The notes beneath the pieces are model-generated. The model saw nothing but the letters and a program-made list of their open reading frames with translations. It did no database searches and was not told the DNA's origin. Positions 9,500 to 19,567 of a stretch of DNA of 64,000 nt are shown in pieces. The DNA comes from Photobacterium leiognathi (lineage in GTDB: Bacteria > Pseudomonadota > Gammaproteobacteria > Enterobacterales > Vibrionaceae). How positions within the stretch are numbered: position 1 is the stretch's first letter; the number at the start of each line of letters is the position of its first letter. The stretch lies in assembly GCF_030685535.1 (NCBI RefSeq), contig NZ_CP131601.1:1054001-1118000 (forward strand), read 5' to 3'. A program made the translations under genes and the position numbers.

Positions 9500-9679
9500 A
9501 CTGGGTGAATATGGGACTAGTAAATGTATTTTTATTACGTAATATTTCGTCTTGTGAAATAAGTGATGTAAATCTCGTTTGTATGAAATATTGATGAAAA
9601 CACTTATATTACTTTATAAAGGGTTGATTTTTGTTCGATTTAAGTAAATTCCAGCATTAATTGAACATGTGGATTAATA

Positions 9680-9693
9680 GTGATCTAAATCAA
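9680..9693. promoter_or_regulatory. Predicted FNR-binding site upstream of adhE
   Basis: GTGAT-CTAA-ATCAA matches the FNR consensus TTGAT-N4-ATCAA at 9 of 10 positions. It lies about 145 bp upstream of the adhE start and shares its spacer with the perfect FNR box upstream of cydA. Confidence 0.65.
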
Positions 9694-9837
9694 ATCTTTT
9701 TAAAATATGACTAAATATAATCAGTTTTGAAAGCAATTTACTAAGTATGTGTTTTCTTGACCTGAGAGGGTGAAGAAAGAAAGGAATCAAGCCGTATCCT
9801 TACTAAAAAGTTTTCAATCTTAAGGTAGGAGTCTACT

Positions 9838-12531
9838 ATGCCTGTTACAAATATGACTGAACTAGATGCAATGGTTGCACGCGTTAAAGCAGCTCAGAAA
9901 GAGTTCGCTACTTACTCTCAAGAGCAAGTGGATAAGATTTTCCGCGCAGCATCTCTTGCAGCTAACAATGCTCGTATTCCTCTAGCTCAGCAAGCCGTTG
10001 CTGAATCTGGCATGGGTATCATCGAAGACAAGGTTATTAAAAACCACTTCGCTTCTGAATTTATCTACAACAAATACAAAGACGAAAAGACTTGCGGTAT
10101 CTTGGAAGAGAACGATGAGTTCGGCACCATGACTATTGCAGAGCCTGTAGGTATTATTTGTGGTATCGTTCCAACGACTAACCCAACATCTACAGCTATT
10201 TTCAAATCTTTAATCTCTCTTAAAACACGTAACGCGATTATCTTCTCGCCACACCCACGTGCTAAAGACTCAACTAACGCTGCTGCAAAATTAGTACTAG
10301 ATGCTGCTGTTGCTGCAGGCGCACCAAAAGACATCATCGGCTGGATCGATCAACCATCAGTTGAACTATCTAATGCGCTAATGAAGCACGATGACATCAA
10401 CCTTATCCTTGCTACTGGTGGTCCAGGCATGGTTAAAGCGGCTTACTCTTCAGGTAAACCAGCTATCGGTGTAGGTGCAGGTAACGTTCCAGTTGTTATC
10501 GACGAAACTGCAGACATCAAACGTGCAGTAGCATCTGTGCTTATGTCTAAAACATTCGACAACGGTGTAGTGTGTGCTTCTGAGCAAGCAGTTATCGTTA
10601 TGGATGAAGTGTATGACGAAGTGAAAGAGCGTTTTGCTTCTCACAACGGTTACGTTTTATCTAAAGAAGAAGCAGATAAAGTACGTAAAGTGCTACTAAT
10701 CAACGGTAACCTAAATGCGGATATCGTAGGTCAACCTGCAACTAAGATCGCTGCAATGGCTGGCGTAACAGTTCCTGCTAACACTAAGATCCTAATCGGT
10801 GAAGGTGTTCAAGTTTCTGCTGATGACGAATTTGCACACGAGAAACTATCTCCAACACTAGGTATGTTCCGTGCGTCATCTTTCGAAAACGCAGTAGACC
10901 AAGCAGTAACTATGGTTGAAATTGGTGGTATCGGTCACACATCTGGCCTATACACAAACCAAGACGTTAACGCTGACCGTATCAAGTACTTCGGTGACCG
11001 TCTAAAAACTGCACGTATTCTTGTAAACATCCCAACTACTCACGGTGGTATCGGTGATCTTTACAACTTCAACGTTGCACCGTCTCTAACTCTAGGTTGT
11101 GGTTCATGGGGTGGTAACTCTATCTCTGAGAACGTAGGTCCTAAGCACCTTATCAACAAGAAGACAGTAGCGAAGCGAGCTGAGAATATGTTGTGGCATA
11201 AACTACCTAAATCAATCTACTTCCGTCGTGGTAGCCTTCCAATCGCTCTTAGCGACCTAGAAGGTAAGAAGCGTGCATTCCTAGTAACTGACCGTTTCCT
11301 ATTCAACAACGGTTACGCTGATGAAGTAGTTAGCCTACTTAAAGCTAACGGTATGGAAGTACAAACATTCTTTGATGTTGAAGCTGACCCAACACTGTCT
11401 GTTGTTGAGAAAGGCGCTGAAGCAATGAAGAGCTTCCAACCTGACGTGATTCTTGCTCTTGGTGGTGGTTCACCAATGGATGCTGCGAAAATCATGTGGG
11501 TTCTTTACGAGCACCCAGAAACAGCATTCGAAGAACTAGCGATGCGCTTTATGGACATCCGTAAACGTATTTACAAGTTCCCTAAAATGGGTAAGAAAGC
11601 TGAACTAGTATGTATCACTACTACATCTGGTACAGGTTCTGAAGTAACACCATTTGCAGTTGTAACTGACGATAAAACAGGTGCTAAGTACCCACTAGCG
11701 GACTACGAACTAACGCCTCAAATGGCAATCGTTGATGCTAACTTAGTAATGAACATGCCTAAGTCTCTAACAGCGTTTGGTGGTTACGATGCCGTAACTC
11801 ACGCACTAGAAGCTTACGTATCTGTTCTTGCTAACGAATACTCTGACGGTCAGGCACTACAAGCACTTAAGATGCTAAAAGAGTACCTTCCTTCAAGCTA
11901 CGCGAACGGTGCGAATGACCCAATCGCTCGTGAGAAAGTACACAATGCGGCAACTATCGCTGGTATCGCGTTTGCAAACGCATTCCTAGGTGTGTGTCAC
12001 TCAATGGCTCACAAACTAGGTGCTGAATTCCACATTCCGCACGGTCTAGCGAACGCACTATTGATTGCTAACGTGGTTCGTTACAACGCTAACGATAACC
12101 CAACGAAGCAAACAGCATTCTCTCAGTACGACCGTCCACAAGCACGTCGTCGCTACGCAGAAGTTGCTGAGCACCTAGGTCTAACGCAAGAAGGCGACCG
12201 TACAGCACAGAAAATTGAGCGTCTACTAGCATGGCTAGAAGAGCTAAAAGTTAACCTACAGATCCCAATGTCTATCCAAGAAGCGGGTGTGGCTGAAGCT
12301 GACTTCCTAGCGAAGATTGACGAGCTATCTGTAGAAGCGTTCGATGACCAATGTACTGGTGCGAACCCTCGTTACCCTCTAATTTCTGAGCTAAAAGAAG
12401 TACTTCTAGCGTCTTACTACGGTAAAGCATTCGTTGAAGGTGAAACTTTCGAAGGCACTACAGTAATTAAGAAGTCTGAGCCAGTTGCTGAGAAACCAGC
12501 AAAAGGTAAGAAAGAAAAAGCAAAAGCTTAA
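9838..12531 (+). CDS. adhE: Bifunctional acetaldehyde-CoA/alcohol dehydrogenase AdhE
   Basis: AdhE reduces acetyl-CoA to acetaldehyde and then ethanol, regenerating NAD+ in fermentation; in E. coli it forms spirosomes. The 897-residue fusion shows an N-terminal aldehyde dehydrogenase half (to ~440) with the catalytic Cys in NGVVCASEQ near residue 246. A linker leads to an iron-dependent alcohol dehydrogenase half with the NAD-binding GGGSPMDAAK near 545 and iron-ligand His residues in CHSMAHKLG and HIPHGLANA (~720-740). The last ~25 residues are a Lys/Ala/Glu-rich tail. A strong Shine-Dalgarno (GGAG) precedes the ATG. Confidence 0.98.
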   Translation: MPVTNMTELDAMVARVKAAQKEFATYSQEQVDKIFRAASLAANNARIPLAQQAVAESGMGIIEDKVIKNHFASEFIYNKYKDEKTCGILEENDEFGTMTIAEPVGIICGIVPTTNPTSTAIFKSLISLKTRNAIIFSPHPRAKDSTNAAAKLVLDAAVAAGAPKDIIGWIDQPSVELSNALMKHDDINLILATGGPGMVKAAYSSGKPAIGVGAGNVPVVIDETADIKRAVASVLMSKTFDNGVVCASEQAVIVMDEVYDEVKERFASHNGYVLSKEEADKVRKVLLINGNLNADIVGQPATKIAAMAGVTVPANTKILIGEGVQVSADDEFAHEKLSPTLGMFRASSFENAVDQAVTMVEIGGIGHTSGLYTNQDVNADRIKYFGDRLKTARILVNIPTTHGGIGDLYNFNVAPSLTLGCGSWGGNSISENVGPKHLINKKTVAKRAENMLWHKLPKSIYFRRGSLPIALSDLEGKKRAFLVTDRFLFNNGYADEVVSLLKANGMEVQTFFDVEADPTLSVVEKGAEAMKSFQPDVILALGGGSPMDAAKIMWVLYEHPETAFEELAMRFMDIRKRIYKFPKMGKKAELVCITTTSGTGSEVTPFAVVTDDKTGAKYPLADYELTPQMAIVDANLVMNMPKSLTAFGGYDAVTHALEAYVSVLANEYSDGQALQALKMLKEYLPSSYANGANDPIAREKVHNAATIAGIAFANAFLGVCHSMAHKLGAEFHIPHGLANALLIANVVRYNANDNPTKQTAFSQYDRPQARRRYAEVAEHLGLTQEGDRTAQKIERLLAWLEELKVNLQIPMSIQEAGVAEADFLAKIDELSVEAFDDQCTGANPRYPLISELKEVLLASYYGKAFVEGETFEGTTVIKKSEPVAEKPAKGKKEKAKA

Positions 12532-12548
12532 TCTTTTAAAGATAAATG

Positions 12549-12577
12549 AAAAGCCCGCTAACTAGCGGGCTTTTTTC
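12549..12577 (+). terminator. Intrinsic terminator of adhE
   Basis: The stem AGCCCGCTA / TAGCGGGCT is preceded by an A-run and followed by six Ts, 18 bp past the adhE stop. Confidence 0.92.
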
Positions 12578-12683
12578 TTTTCTGCGTTTTTGTTTGCCGT
12601 ATAAGCTGGATAAAAAGAAATACAGCTAAACCTAAATCTCTAACCTTCTAGGCGTGCTGTATTCCTATTATTAAACTGAATGA

Positions 12684-13394
12684 TTAGATAGCAGATTCTG
12701 CCTCTAAAACCCTGCCATTAAACGATTCATTGCGGATCATATACTCAATACTACTGACAATCTCGTTGAGTAAAGCTGCATGAATTGGTGTGTTTCTGTT
12801 TGTGTCTGATGGTGAATCAATAGGGAATATCCCACCAACACGAATATTCATATCTGCTAACTCTTTTGACCAACTTTGGGTTAAGCCTTGAATAACACAT
12901 TTACAGGTATTCGGTAATTGTGGCTGATGGTGTGACTGTGTACTTGCTAAGTTAATAATGAGTGCTTATTGCTTATGATGCTGCATAAATGAAATTGCAA
13001 CCTTACCAAAGGCAAAGAAAGTCGTTGCACCGCTGCACATTACCTTAGTGAAGTCAGTTATCGCATTAGGATCTAACAGATTTGGAATATCCGCACTTTC
13101 TGCCTATGAATTAATGAGAATATTAAAACGCCCAAATCTTCGATAAATAGAGGTGAAAACCTGCTTTATTGTCTCTTGCTGTGTGTTTTCTAAATGAAAA
13201 AACTCAACGTCAGGGTGGCTGTAAATGCAGCCTTTATACGTAGTATGTAAAGCATTAAGGTTTGTATCAATGAGTGCGATTTTAGCGCCTAGAGAGGCGA
13301 AATGATGCGCAACTTTTCTCCCAATAGGAGAACCTGCCGCAGTAATGACTATAACGGATTCTTTAATATGCATAACGTTATCATCCAAGATCAC
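12684..13394 (-). pseudogene. Short-chain dehydrogenase/reductase (SDR) pseudogene with two in-frame stops
   Basis: Reading the minus strand from the ATG at 13394, one frame runs about 236 codons to a TAA at 12684. It is broken by TAG at 13104-13106 and TAA at 12966-12968, with no frameshift. The N-terminal part has a Rossmann beta-alpha-beta fold with a variant cofactor loop (TAAGSPIGRKVA), an Asp at the end of strand 2 (ALIDTN), and RFGRFNILINS. After the first stop the frame continues with SDR-like segments (ALIINLAST, then IQGLTQSWSKELADMNIRVGGIFP). The Tyr-x-x-x-Lys catalytic motif is not recognisable. Reading through stops, the coding frame is still intact, so decay looks recent. Confidence is high for SDR ancestry and moderate for loss of function. 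Confidence 0.75.
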
Positions 13395-13596
13395 TTATAC
13401 CAAAATACACGCTGCACATATATTTGATGCAAGTGTATAAAACTACAGATATACGTAATCGGTAGCTAATTATTATGGTAGTCAATGACTAAACAATAGA
13501 ATAATTAGATATGCTAGTATTTGACTATGTTCACGAAGATGCGTATTTGGTATGAGTACAGTGTTGAATATTTTGGTTTTTGTGCACTAGAGCAGG

Positions 13597-14103
13597 CTAG
13601 GCTGCGTGATAAAGCTCTGAGGTGCGCTTGGCATGGATCAACGACGCATACAAATTTTGTGGAGAGGCAGAAATTGGACGAGGCTCTTCTGGCGGCAGTT
13701 TACGACGCTCATGTACAGAGAGATTATGGAAAATATCTTCGGGTAAGCCTTTGGTGTTTTCCACTGGAAAAGTCAGAGCCGTTGGTTGTAGCCCTTGTAG
13801 CAAACGGGTGCTAACAATGCTGGCTTCGTGGAATGCTTTCGCTTGTTCAGCAGAGCGTTGATAGCAGTGCTCTGATGTTGTTAGAGGCTGTGGTGTCGGT
13901 AGCTCAAAATAAGCGCGAAGTTGTTGCTCTGATTGAACAGGCGCTTGGTCGGTGTCTTGTGGGGTGCTTTCCATTAACTCTGAAGATAATAATGCCAGCA
14001 TTAATGAGAAATCAGCACGACGACCAGATTCAACTGCATGGTTGAGCCCTGTGCCAAGCTGGATTTCATTAATCAGCATATTGTCTAAAGAAATGGATTG
14101 CAT
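13597..14103 (-). CDS. Unknown 168-residue protein
   Basis: I do not recognise a family. The protein is hydrophilic with no signal peptide or membrane helix. It opens with an amphipathic stretch (SLDNMLINEIQLGTGLNHAVESGRRADF) and has a Gln/Glu/Pro-rich middle and a Pro-rich C-terminal third. It sits alone between the SDR pseudogene and the terminator of the ATP-grasp operon. An AGG about 9 nt before the ATG could be its ribosome site. Overlapping plus-strand frames look like shadows because they carry no recognisable domain. I judge it a real lineage-specific gene with moderate confidence. Confidence 0.6.
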   Translation of the reverse strand: MQSISLDNMLINEIQLGTGLNHAVESGRRADFSLMLALLSSELMESTPQDTDQAPVQSEQQLRAYFELPTPQPLTTSEHCYQRSAEQAKAFHEASIVSTRLLQGLQPTALTFPVENTKGLPEDIFHNLSVHERRKLPPEEPRPISASPQNLYASLIHAKRTSELYHAA

Positions 14104-14185
14104 TGCTTATCGCCTAAATGTTCTCAGTATTTCTTATATCGACACTGGTAGTAAAAGCTTTAATGTTTTATGCAATTTAATAATA

Positions 14186-14213
14186 AAAAGCCCCATCCGA
14201 AGATAGGGCTTTA
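14186..14213 (-). terminator. Intrinsic terminator of the ATP-grasp operon
   Basis: On the minus strand the stem AAGCCC.ATC / GAT.GGGCTT with a TTCG tetraloop is followed by a U-run, about 25 bp downstream of the ATP-grasp gene stop. Confidence 0.82.
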
Positions 14214-14236
14214 CAACGTTAAACTAGTAAATTCGC

Positions 14237-15211
14237 TTAGAACTCAGGCTTAACCCCAAATTGATGTGCCGCATAAGCAACACGCTCTTCTGGTGATGGA
14301 GTATGTGCAGTGGTACCCATGCTTTCAATATGGCGAAGGCGAGGTAACAAACCACAACCATTAGCAATTTGAATCGCAAGACCTGGACGGGCATTTAGCT
14401 CAAGAACCATCGGTCCTTTTACTTTATCCAATACCATGTCTGTACCCATGTAGCCCAAACCTGTCATTTCCCATGCACTTGCAGCAAGGGTTAACAGTTT
14501 GTCCCAGTTAGGTACTTGAAGCTCACTAAGTAAGCGATCAGTATCTGGATGGCGTTCAATAGGTTGGTTAAATTGCACTGCACGTATTGCTTTGCCTGAT
14601 GCGATATCAATACCCACACCAACAGCACCTTGGTGCAAGTTTGCTTTACCGTCAGATGCTGATGTTGAACAACGCATCATTGCCATCACAGGGTAGCCTT
14701 TAAATACGATAACACGTACATCTGGCACACCTTCAAAGCTAAAGCCGTCAAAAACATCATCGAATTGAATCAAGTTTTCGACCATGGCAACGTCATTCTT
14801 ACCACCAAGCGAAAACAGTCCAGCTAGGGTATTGGTAATATGACGCTCAACATCTTGTTTGTTAATTTCAGCGCCAGACGGTTTTACGTAAATCCCGTCT
14901 TTGTGCTTAACAATAACTAAGATGCCTTTACCGCCAGAGCCTTGCGCAGGCTTAATTACAAAGCCAGGCCAGTCTTTGACCATATCATGAATGTTCTTCA
15001 CTGAACCTTGGCTATCGATAACACCGATCAAATCAGGAACGGTTGCACCAGCTTGTTGAGCGATAAATTTTGTTTTCAACTTATCATCAACAAGGGGATA
15101 ACGGCTGCGATCATTATAGCGACCAATGTAGCTATGATTACGCTTGTTCATCCCCATGATGCCACGTTCTTTCAGCTTGCTTGGTGAAGTAAAACGTGAA
15201 AATAAATTCAT
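14237..15211 (-). CDS. RimK-related ATP-grasp ligase (alpha-L-glutamate ligase-like)
   Basis: A 324-residue ATP-grasp enzyme. The glycine-rich ATP loop is visible (FVIKPAQGSGGKGILVIVKHKDG, residues ~85-107), as is the metal-binding end of the fold (DMVLDKVKGPMVLELNARPGLAIQIAN, ~262-290), where Glu and Asn bind Mg2+. It resembles the RimK-related ligase subgroup found beside inactive-transglutaminase membrane proteins and retropepsin-like proteases, exactly its two upstream neighbours here. These ligases form amide bonds with amino acids or peptides; the substrate is unknown. It is the last gene of the unit, 3 bp after the 7TM gene. Confidence 0.85.
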   Translation of the reverse strand: MNLFSRFTSPSKLKERGIMGMNKRNHSYIGRYNDRSRYPLVDDKLKTKFIAQQAGATVPDLIGVIDSQGSVKNIHDMVKDWPGFVIKPAQGSGGKGILVIVKHKDGIYVKPSGAEINKQDVERHITNTLAGLFSLGGKNDVAMVENLIQFDDVFDGFSFEGVPDVRVIVFKGYPVMAMMRCSTSASDGKANLHQGAVGVGIDIASGKAIRAVQFNQPIERHPDTDRLLSELQVPNWDKLLTLAASAWEMTGLGYMGTDMVLDKVKGPMVLELNARPGLAIQIANGCGLLPRLRHIESMGTTAHTPSPEERVAYAAHQFGVKPEF

Positions 15212-15214
15212 CGA

Positions 15215-16723
15215 TTAGTCCTCAGTCAGCGGCTTAAAACGACGAAGTTCACTTAAACGATAACCTGTGTAGTTACCTAGCATTAGGATGGCAGCTAGAA
15301 TGATGAACTGCACACCAATAAAGTTAAATGTTAGGTGACGGATCATTGGGTTCGTCATTGCAAGGTACACAAGGATCGCTGTCAGTAGTGAGCCACCACC
15401 TTGTACGAAGACTTCTTTTGCACCTTCTTCTTCCCATAGGATAGACATACGTTCGATAGTCCATGACAAGATGATCATAGGGAAGAAGGTAATGGTTAGA
15501 CCTTCAACAAGACCAATCTTAAATGCCACCACGGTGAAGATAGAAATGATCAATATTACCGTTATTATCACCGCGGATATCCGCGAGACTAAGAGTAAGT
15601 TCAGTTTCGATAAGTAGCTACGGATGATCAAACCCGTACCGACAATCAATAGGAAACCGACAATGCCGGTTAATAGCTGAGTTTGTACAAACGCTACGGC
15701 AATCAGTACAGGCATGAAGGTACCAGAGGTTTTCAAGCCAACGATTACACGTAGGAATACCACAATTAACGCACCGATTGGCACAAGCATGATGGTTTTA
15801 AACATCGCTTGCTCTTCAAGTGGTAAAGAGTGGATGGAGAAGTTTAATAAATCTTCAGCTTTAATCTTCTCTTCTGTTGCACGTTGTGGCGTGATGTCCT
15901 GAGCAATAATCGAGAAGCTAATGTTTGAGTTACGACCACCAACAACGTCTAGCATTGCGCTGCCTTGTTGGTTCCAGATCATCACATCCGATGGCTTGCC
16001 TTCTTCACCTGTGGTTAGGTTAAACAGTTTCCAGCTATCGTTGTCCCAAACTTCAACCATTGGCATCACAGTTTGACGACGACGACCATCTTCCAGCGTT
16101 AGACCACTTACGATACGAGAATGAATACCTTCAAGAGAAAGTAAGTTCGTGATCGCTTCTTGTGGGCTCATTGAATCAAGTAAAACAGAGGCATTCTGAT
16201 TTTGCTTATCTTGCAACTGGCGAATAAGCTCACGGGTAAAGGTGGCGTTATTGGCTGATAAATTACGCGCCTGTGTCAAAAGTGCAGTCGCTGCTGTTTG
16301 TTGAGGGTTACTCAAGCTAACAGTTTCAGTTTCACCTTTTGGTGGCACTTCTTTATATTGCGCTTGATCATCAACTAATAGCTGAGTCTTGTAGTAAAGC
16401 ACTTGTTTACCAATGGCAGTACGTGTAGCCCAGTCAGCTTGACGACCTTCTTTGGTATTGTGAATTACTACAGAATAACCTGGAGGTGACGATGTACTTT
16501 CATCAATTAGGGTAAAGCCTTCTTGTGTTTCAGGCGTAGCCATCTTCACTTCAACAGGATCACCAACCGCATCGAATTGTACTCGTGCTTCCACTTCCCA
16601 TACAGCACGTTCTTCACCTGGCGTCCACGGCACACCGTAAACATCATGGCGATACATGCTAAGTCCTAAGCCTGCAATGATCAGCAGAGAAATTAGGATA
16701 TAAAAAGGTACTCTAGACGTCAT
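15215..16723 (-). CDS. Inactive transglutaminase domain fused to a 7TM membrane module
   Basis: A 502-residue membrane protein. An N-terminal anchor helix (~6-22) is followed by a large periplasmic part (~25-300) including a transglutaminase-like fold (region ~165-260) in which I see no intact Cys-His-Asp triad. Seven hydrophobic segments then run from ~310 to 490, and a short basic tail ends the protein. This is the inactive-transglutaminase/7TM architecture known to accompany RimK-like ligases. A role as membrane scaffold or peptide-binding receptor for the ligase and protease is inference from context. The stop is 3 bp before the ligase gene. Confidence 0.85.
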   Translation of the reverse strand: MTSRVPFYILISLLIIAGLGLSMYRHDVYGVPWTPGEERAVWEVEARVQFDAVGDPVEVKMATPETQEGFTLIDESTSSPPGYSVVIHNTKEGRQADWATRTAIGKQVLYYKTQLLVDDQAQYKEVPPKGETETVSLSNPQQTAATALLTQARNLSANNATFTRELIRQLQDKQNQNASVLLDSMSPQEAITNLLSLEGIHSRIVSGLTLEDGRRRQTVMPMVEVWDNDSWKLFNLTTGEEGKPSDVMIWNQQGSAMLDVVGGRNSNISFSIIAQDITPQRATEEKIKAEDLLNFSIHSLPLEEQAMFKTIMLVPIGALIVVFLRVIVGLKTSGTFMPVLIAVAFVQTQLLTGIVGFLLIVGTGLIIRSYLSKLNLLLVSRISAVIITVILIISIFTVVAFKIGLVEGLTITFFPMIILSWTIERMSILWEEEGAKEVFVQGGGSLLTAILVYLAMTNPMIRHLTFNFIGVQFIILAAILMLGNYTGYRLSELRRFKPLTED

Positions 16724-16737
16724 GACATCCTCATCAA

Positions 16738-17547
16738 TTATTTGTTAGCGCTGACTGGCTCAGGTTTTGGCTCAGTCTTTCCTTGAACAAATTGCTTGCC
16801 AACATCAACAAGTGCGATGTCTTTAAAGAATTCACGACCTAATAAAACAGGGAAGTCCATCTTAGTTCGGTCTGCAAGGGTAAATTGGGCTTTCTCGTGT
16901 AAGCTGCCAAGTGTGATCCATGCTTCAATCACTGGACGACGAACCGCTTCTTCTGAAGTCGATTGACGAATACGAACCCAACGAACAATTGGCGCTTCAA
17001 TCGTTTCAGGCGTAGCCTTATCGTTTTGCGCTTTTTCTGCTGGTGTATCTTCAGCCGAATCGTGGCTTAGATTAAAGCGCACCCATTCTTTGCCATCGCG
17101 CTCAAATGTTTGAACGTCAATAGCATTTAAAGAAGATGTTGTTGCGCCAGTATCGACACGAGCTTTAAAGAATGACTTTACAGAATCAATCCAAACCCAT
17201 TCTTCTTGACCAAGGATCGCTTTACCATTCGCTTGCGTAGGATTCGCTTCAATCTTAGGCTCGACAGGTACACGAACAATTTGCTTTTCAACAATGACTT
17301 TAGGTTTTACTAAGCTTTTTTGCTTAATAAATTTTAGATCTTTAGAAATAGACGCTAATTTATTTTCTAGCTCAGCAATATATTGCTGCTGTGAATCCAT
17401 TCGCGTAGATACAGAATCAAATTTGGTGTTGATGTTCTGTTCTACATTATTGATCGCTGCCATTGTTTCTTGATGATCTTGTGGCTGCGTGGTTGAACAC
17501 CCTGTCAGTATTACTAATGTTAATAATGGTACGCTGAAGCGAAGCAT
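16738..17547 (-). CDS. Retropepsin-like aspartic protease lipoprotein (RimB/COG4067 type)
   Basis: An exported lipoprotein with lipobox VILTGC, so anchored by a Cys near residue 17. A coiled-coil region follows (roughly 20-85, heptad-like, with QQQYIAELENKLASISKDL). The C-terminal domain (~115-265) has the aspartic protease signature VDTGATTSSL and the partner strand VLLGREFF. Such proteins are often misnamed ATP-dependent zinc proteases. A longer frame begins at 17565, but a GGAG five bases before the ATG at 17547 favours the shorter start. It is the first gene of the protease-7TM-ligase unit, 14 bp from the next gene. Confidence 0.85.
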   Translation of the reverse strand: MLRFSVPLLTLVILTGCSTTQPQDHQETMAAINNVEQNINTKFDSVSTRMDSQQQYIAELENKLASISKDLKFIKQKSLVKPKVIVEKQIVRVPVEPKIEANPTQANGKAILGQEEWVWIDSVKSFFKARVDTGATTSSLNAIDVQTFERDGKEWVRFNLSHDSAEDTPAEKAQNDKATPETIEAPIVRWVRIRQSTSEEAVRRPVIEAWITLGSLHEKAQFTLADRTKMDFPVLLGREFFKDIALVDVGKQFVQGKTEPKPEPVSANK

Positions 17548-17598
17548 CATATCTCCTATGTGCATCTATTTTCTAATGTCTACCGTAGTTTACCTTAC

Positions 17599-17622
17599 AA
17601 AAAGGGATGCGAACAGCATCCC
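17599..17622 (-). terminator. Intrinsic terminator of cmoAB
   Basis: On the minus strand GGGATGC / GCATCCC with a short loop is followed by five Us, about 12 bp after the cmoB stop. Confidence 0.88.
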
Positions 17623-17633
17623 AGTGTCAGTTA

Positions 17634-18608
17634 CTAGTCAGGATTACGAGCCACTAAAACGGCGCGTTTTGGTGCTGGATATCCTTCGATAGTTTTTGAC
17701 GGATTTTCTGGATCCAAATATTCCGGAAGAGAATTATTTGTCATCCAATCGGTTGATCTTTGCTCATCAGTTGTCGTGGTATTCTCGTCAACAATACGGA
17801 CATCAACAAAGCCACATTTTTCCATCCACACCTTTAATGCTTTCGCTGATGGGAAGAAATAAACGTTGTGCATCTGCGCGTAACGGTGAGTCGGAACTAA
17901 CACGGCATTTTCATCACCATCGATCACCAATGTTTCAAGAATAACCTCACCACCTTTACGTAGTTGGTTTTTCAATTGAATAATGTGATCTAGCGGCGAA
18001 CGGCGGTGGTACAGCACACCCATACTAAATACGGTATCAAACGCTTTTAGCTCAGGTAGTTGCTCAATACCTAATGGTAGTAAAAATGCGCGGTCATCGT
18101 TACCCATTAAGCGCTTAATCGCTTCAAATTGGATTAAGAATAGGTTTGATGGATCAATACCCACAGTCAGTTTTGCACCTTCGCCTAACATGCGCCACAT
18201 GTGGTAACCGTTACCACAGCCGACATCAAGCACAGTACGACCTTTTAATGGGCTGATGTGAGGTAATACGCGATCCCATTTCCAATCTGAGCGCCATTCA
18301 GTATCAATATGAATGTCGTGCATCTTGTATGGACCTTTACGCCATGGGTGAAGCAAACGTAATAGGCTTTCTAAACGCTTTTTCTCACCGTCAGCGATAG
18401 GCACTTCATTACGCACGCTCACTTCATTTTTTAAATCAATGATGTCTGGCTTATCGGTTGGAAACTTCTGTAGGGCACGCATCCAACGACCCATATCACC
18501 ATGCTCACTTTCTTCCCAATCACTTAATTGTTTAGGAAGAGTATTAAGCCATGGACGTAACGTATCGTGTTGTGCAATAAGCTGATAAAAATCAGAAAAA
18601 CTAAACAT
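17634..18608 (-). CDS. cmoB: tRNA U34 carboxymethyltransferase CmoB
   Basis: CmoB transfers the carboxymethyl group of carboxy-SAM to 5-hydroxyuridine at tRNA position 34 to make cmo5U. The frame closely matches E. coli CmoB from memory: [26 protein letters not shown], the SAM-fold motif [14 protein letters not shown] near residue 125, [12 protein letters not shown], and the C-terminal [17 protein letters not shown] start at 18608 (MFSFSDFY), which fits the family N-terminus better than the ATG nine bases upstream. It lies 15 bp after cmoA on the same strand, and the two work in sequence. Confidence 0.96.
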   Translation of the reverse strand: MFSFSDFYQLIAQHDTLRPWLNTLPKQLSDWEESEHGDMGRWMRALQKFPTDKPDIIDLKNEVSVRNEVPIADGEKKRLESLLRLLHPWRKGPYKMHDIHIDTEWRSDWKWDRVLPHISPLKGRTVLDVGCGNGYHMWRMLGEGAKLTVGIDPSNLFLIQFEAIKRLMGNDDRAFLLPLGIEQLPELKAFDTVFSMGVLYHRRSPLDHIIQLKNQLRKGGEVILETLVIDGDENAVLVPTHRYAQMHNVYFFPSAKALKVWMEKCGFVDVRIVDENTTTTDEQRSTDWMTNNSLPEYLDPENPSKTIEGYPAPKRAVLVARNPD

Positions 18609-18623
18609 ATGGAACAAAAAACC

Positions 18624-19355
<732 letters not shown>

Positions 19356-19567
19356 TCACGAACCTCATAATATATAAAGAACAGGGATCCTTTGTGTGTA
19401 TTGAGTACCAAACCTTGCTGATACTCAGGCGATCCATCACCTTTGAAAGGTCGCGTATTGTAGAGAAAATAGCAGCATTTGTCTTTAATGTTTTCTGATT
19501 AGTTGCTTTATAAGAAATCTCTTCAAGCGAATCCGAAAATAAAAGGAAGTTACTTGGGTATACATGA

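Larger units (their letters stand above)
9122..9837. promoter_or_regulatory. Long adhE/ychE divergent regulatory region
   Basis: About 715 bp of AT-rich non-coding DNA separate the MarC-family gene from adhE. I see no convincing ORF. It contains a CRP-like palindrome (9484-9499), an FNR-like palindrome (9680-9693), and a good adhE Shine-Dalgarno (GGAG about 8 nt before the ATG). The length suggests complex anaerobic control and a long adhE leader, as known for E. coli adhE. Confidence 0.6.

Noticed and set aside
9550..9575. Rex-like TTGTGAAAT half-site upstream of adhE
   Set aside because: Only one half of the palindrome is present; no TTCACAA partner at the right spacing.
9750..9837. TPP-riboswitch-like CTGAGAG string in the adhE leader
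   Set aside because: The rest of the riboswitch core (the opening GGGGUGC and the paired helices) is missing, so the match is a short chance string.
13521..14206. Overlapping plus-strand frames opposite the unknown 168-residue gene
   Set aside because: No domain, no good ribosome site, and mutually exclusive with the better minus-strand frame, though certainty is limited.
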